From an uncultured Collinsella sp. (GTDB taxonomy: Bacteria > Actinomycetota > Coriobacteriia > Coriobacteriales > Coriobacteriaceae), in the NCBI GenBank assembly GCA_900551975.1, contig URYA01000117.1, positions 1-5,474 of the forward strand: a stretch of 5,474 bases of DNA. Direction: 5' to 3'. The notes beneath the pieces are model-generated. The model searched no databases. It was not told where the DNA came from and worked only from the letters and a program-made list of their open reading frames with translations. The position numbers were made by a program, and so were the translations under genes. Positions 4,399 through 5,474 of this stretch are shown piece after piece; the stretch's first letter is position 1; each line of letters opens with the position of its first letter.

Positions 4399-5474
4399 TA
4401 ATCGAGTCCGGAGAACGAGGGATAAGCGCTCTCGCCGTGTTGACTCGCATCCAGGCCCAGCGCCTCGTCGGCCTCGTCCACGCGCAGGCTGCCACGGAAC
4501 AGTGCCTTGACCACCGCGGCGATCACCAAATCGAGCACCAGTACAATGACGACCGTCACCACAATGCCCAAAATCTGCGAGATGAGCAGCGACACGTCGC
4601 CCGTGTAGAACAGGCCGCCCTTACCGGTCCACGAAAGCTCCGGCACACAGAACAGGCCTGTGAGCACGCCGCCCAAGATGCCGCCGATGCCATGGCAACC
4701 AAACGCATCGAGTGCATCGTCGTAGCCAAACTTGGCCTTGAGATGACTGATGGCCAAGTAGCAGACAGGCGAGACGATCAGGCCCATGACCAGCGCTGCC
4801 CACGGCTCGACAAAGCCCGCACCCGGCGTGACCACCACAAGGCCCGCAACCAGACCGGTGCTGGCACCCACCAGCGTGGGACGACCAGTGTGCACGCGCT
4901 CGACGGCAAGCCACGAGACCATGCCCGCCGCGCTGGCCGTCACGGTGTTGAGGATAGCGAGTGCCGCAACGGCGTCGGCCTTAAACTCGCTGCCGCCGTT
5001 AAAGCCAAACCAGCCAAACCAAAGCAGGCCGGCGCCCAGCGCCACAAACGGTACGTTATGCGGACGGTAGCTCACCATGCCAAAGCCACGACGACGGCCG
5101 AGCATCAAGCAGAGGATCAGGCCCGTGAGACCGGACGAAATGTGCACCACGTCGCCGCCGGCAAAGTCGAGTGCTCCGATAATGTCGCCGATAAAGGAGC
5201 CATCGCCGCCCCAAACCATATGGGCGAGTGGCGCATAGACCACAAGCAGCCAAATGCCCAGGAAGGCCGCCATGGCACCAAACTTAACGCGGCCGGCCAG
5301 GCTGCCCGTGACGATAGCAGCTGTGATCATGGCAAATGCCATCTGGAAGGCGATGTCGATGATCTGAGGGTAGACGGCACCGTCAGTGGCATTGTCCTCG
5401 GCCGCCTGCAGCACCTGGTTGAGCACCGAAACGATGATGCCGATGGCAGCTATCTTAAAAATCAAATCGACGTC
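4398..5474 (-). CDS. amtB: Ammonium transporter AmtB (5' end missing)
   Basis: An integral membrane protein of the Amt/Rh family, conducting ammonium across the cytoplasmic membrane. Numbering from codon TTG at 5465: AFQMAFAMIT with the outer-gate Phe44, LAHMVW with Trp85, GALDFAGG with Asp100, the pore twin histidines His108 (VVHISSG) and His258 (FGCHGIGG), exactly 150 apart as in the E. coli protein, inner-gate Phe155 and Ser159 in GWFGFNGGS. The C-terminal tail LRVDEADEALGLD and HGESAY is the conserved segment that contacts GlnK, and glnK follows. About 70 or more N-terminal residues (first two helices) are missing beyond the edge. The first 20 codons in the window do not look like Amt and resemble SpoIIIAC; the certain transporter part begins near 5385. 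The TTG at 5465 is not a credible start: it has no ribosome site in view and would remove two helices. Confidence 0.9.
   Translation of the reverse strand, partial: DVDLIFKIAAIGIIVSVLNQVLQAAEDNATDGAVYPQIIDIAFQMAFAMITAAIVTGSLAGRVKFGAMAAFLGIWLLVVYAPLAHMVWGGDGSFIGDIIGALDFAGGDVVHISSGLTGLILCLMLGRRRGFGMVSYRPHNVPFVALGAGLLWFGWFGFNGGSEFKADAVAALAILNTVTASAAGMVSWLAVERVHTGRPTLVGASTGLVAGLVVVTPGAGFVEPWAALVMGLIVSPVCYLAISHLKAKFGYDDALDAFGCHGIGGILGGVLTGLFCVPELSWTGKGGLFYTGDVSLLISQILGIVVTVVIVLVLDLVIAAVVKALFRGSLRVDEADEALGLDASQHGESAYPSFSGLD

Noticed and set aside
4241..4495. Minus-strand 84-codon frame with repeated FPxHxTLPxKPS peptide
   Set aside because: The peptide repetition simply reflects the 42-bp DNA repeat; the frame begins inside amtB in another phase and has no ribosome site.

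Overview
The window looks like chromosome of a high-GC anaerobic actinobacterium of the class Coriobacteriia, most probably Collinsella or a close relative. This rests on a very long fused 2-hydroxyacyl-CoA dehydratase activase, GC-rich coding sequence, and AT-richer intergenic DNA carrying short palindromic repeats. It is an inference from gene content; no rRNA gene is present. All protein genes lie on the minus strand, so transcription runs from the right end to the left.

From right to left: a 5'-incomplete ammonium transporter (amtB, 4398-5474), an intergenic repeat cluster (about 4262-4398), a PII nitrogen sensor (glnK-like, 3866-4204), and a HAD-IIB (Cof-type) phosphatase (2921-3778). 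The phosphatase seems to have its own promoter, embedded in a 13-bp inverted repeat. Next comes an intergenic region (2459-2920) bounded by two copies of a GTGACAAAGGG palindrome. Left of it are a TetR-family regulator (1656-2366) and, 11 bp after its stop, a 3'-truncated activase (1-1644) with two ASKHA ATPase domains behind an alanine-rich extension. The TetR gene and activase appear to form one operon.

The most interesting part is 2545-2879. It holds a 41-codon gene (2642-2767, minus) for one hydrophobic helix followed by a strongly basic tail. Its ribosome binding site is near perfect but predicted to be locked in a hairpin, and its promoter contains a 14-bp sequence with one mismatch to the Gram-positive LexA (SOS) box. 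Converging on its 3' end is a plus-strand promoter (TTGTCC-17-TAGAAT) driving a short structured RNA that ends in an intrinsic terminator inside the 3' end of the small gene. This is the architecture of a type I toxin-antitoxin module with SOS control, analogous to but not evidently homologous with TisB/IstR-1 or the convergent Bacillus modules. It is a hypothesis from sequence alone.

Other points: the PII protein lacks the usual T-loop Tyr51 modification site; the amtB reading frame at the window edge starts with about 20 residues that resemble sporulation protein SpoIIIAC rather than an ammonium transporter, suggesting a chimeric join; and a mosaic repeat lies between amtB and glnK.
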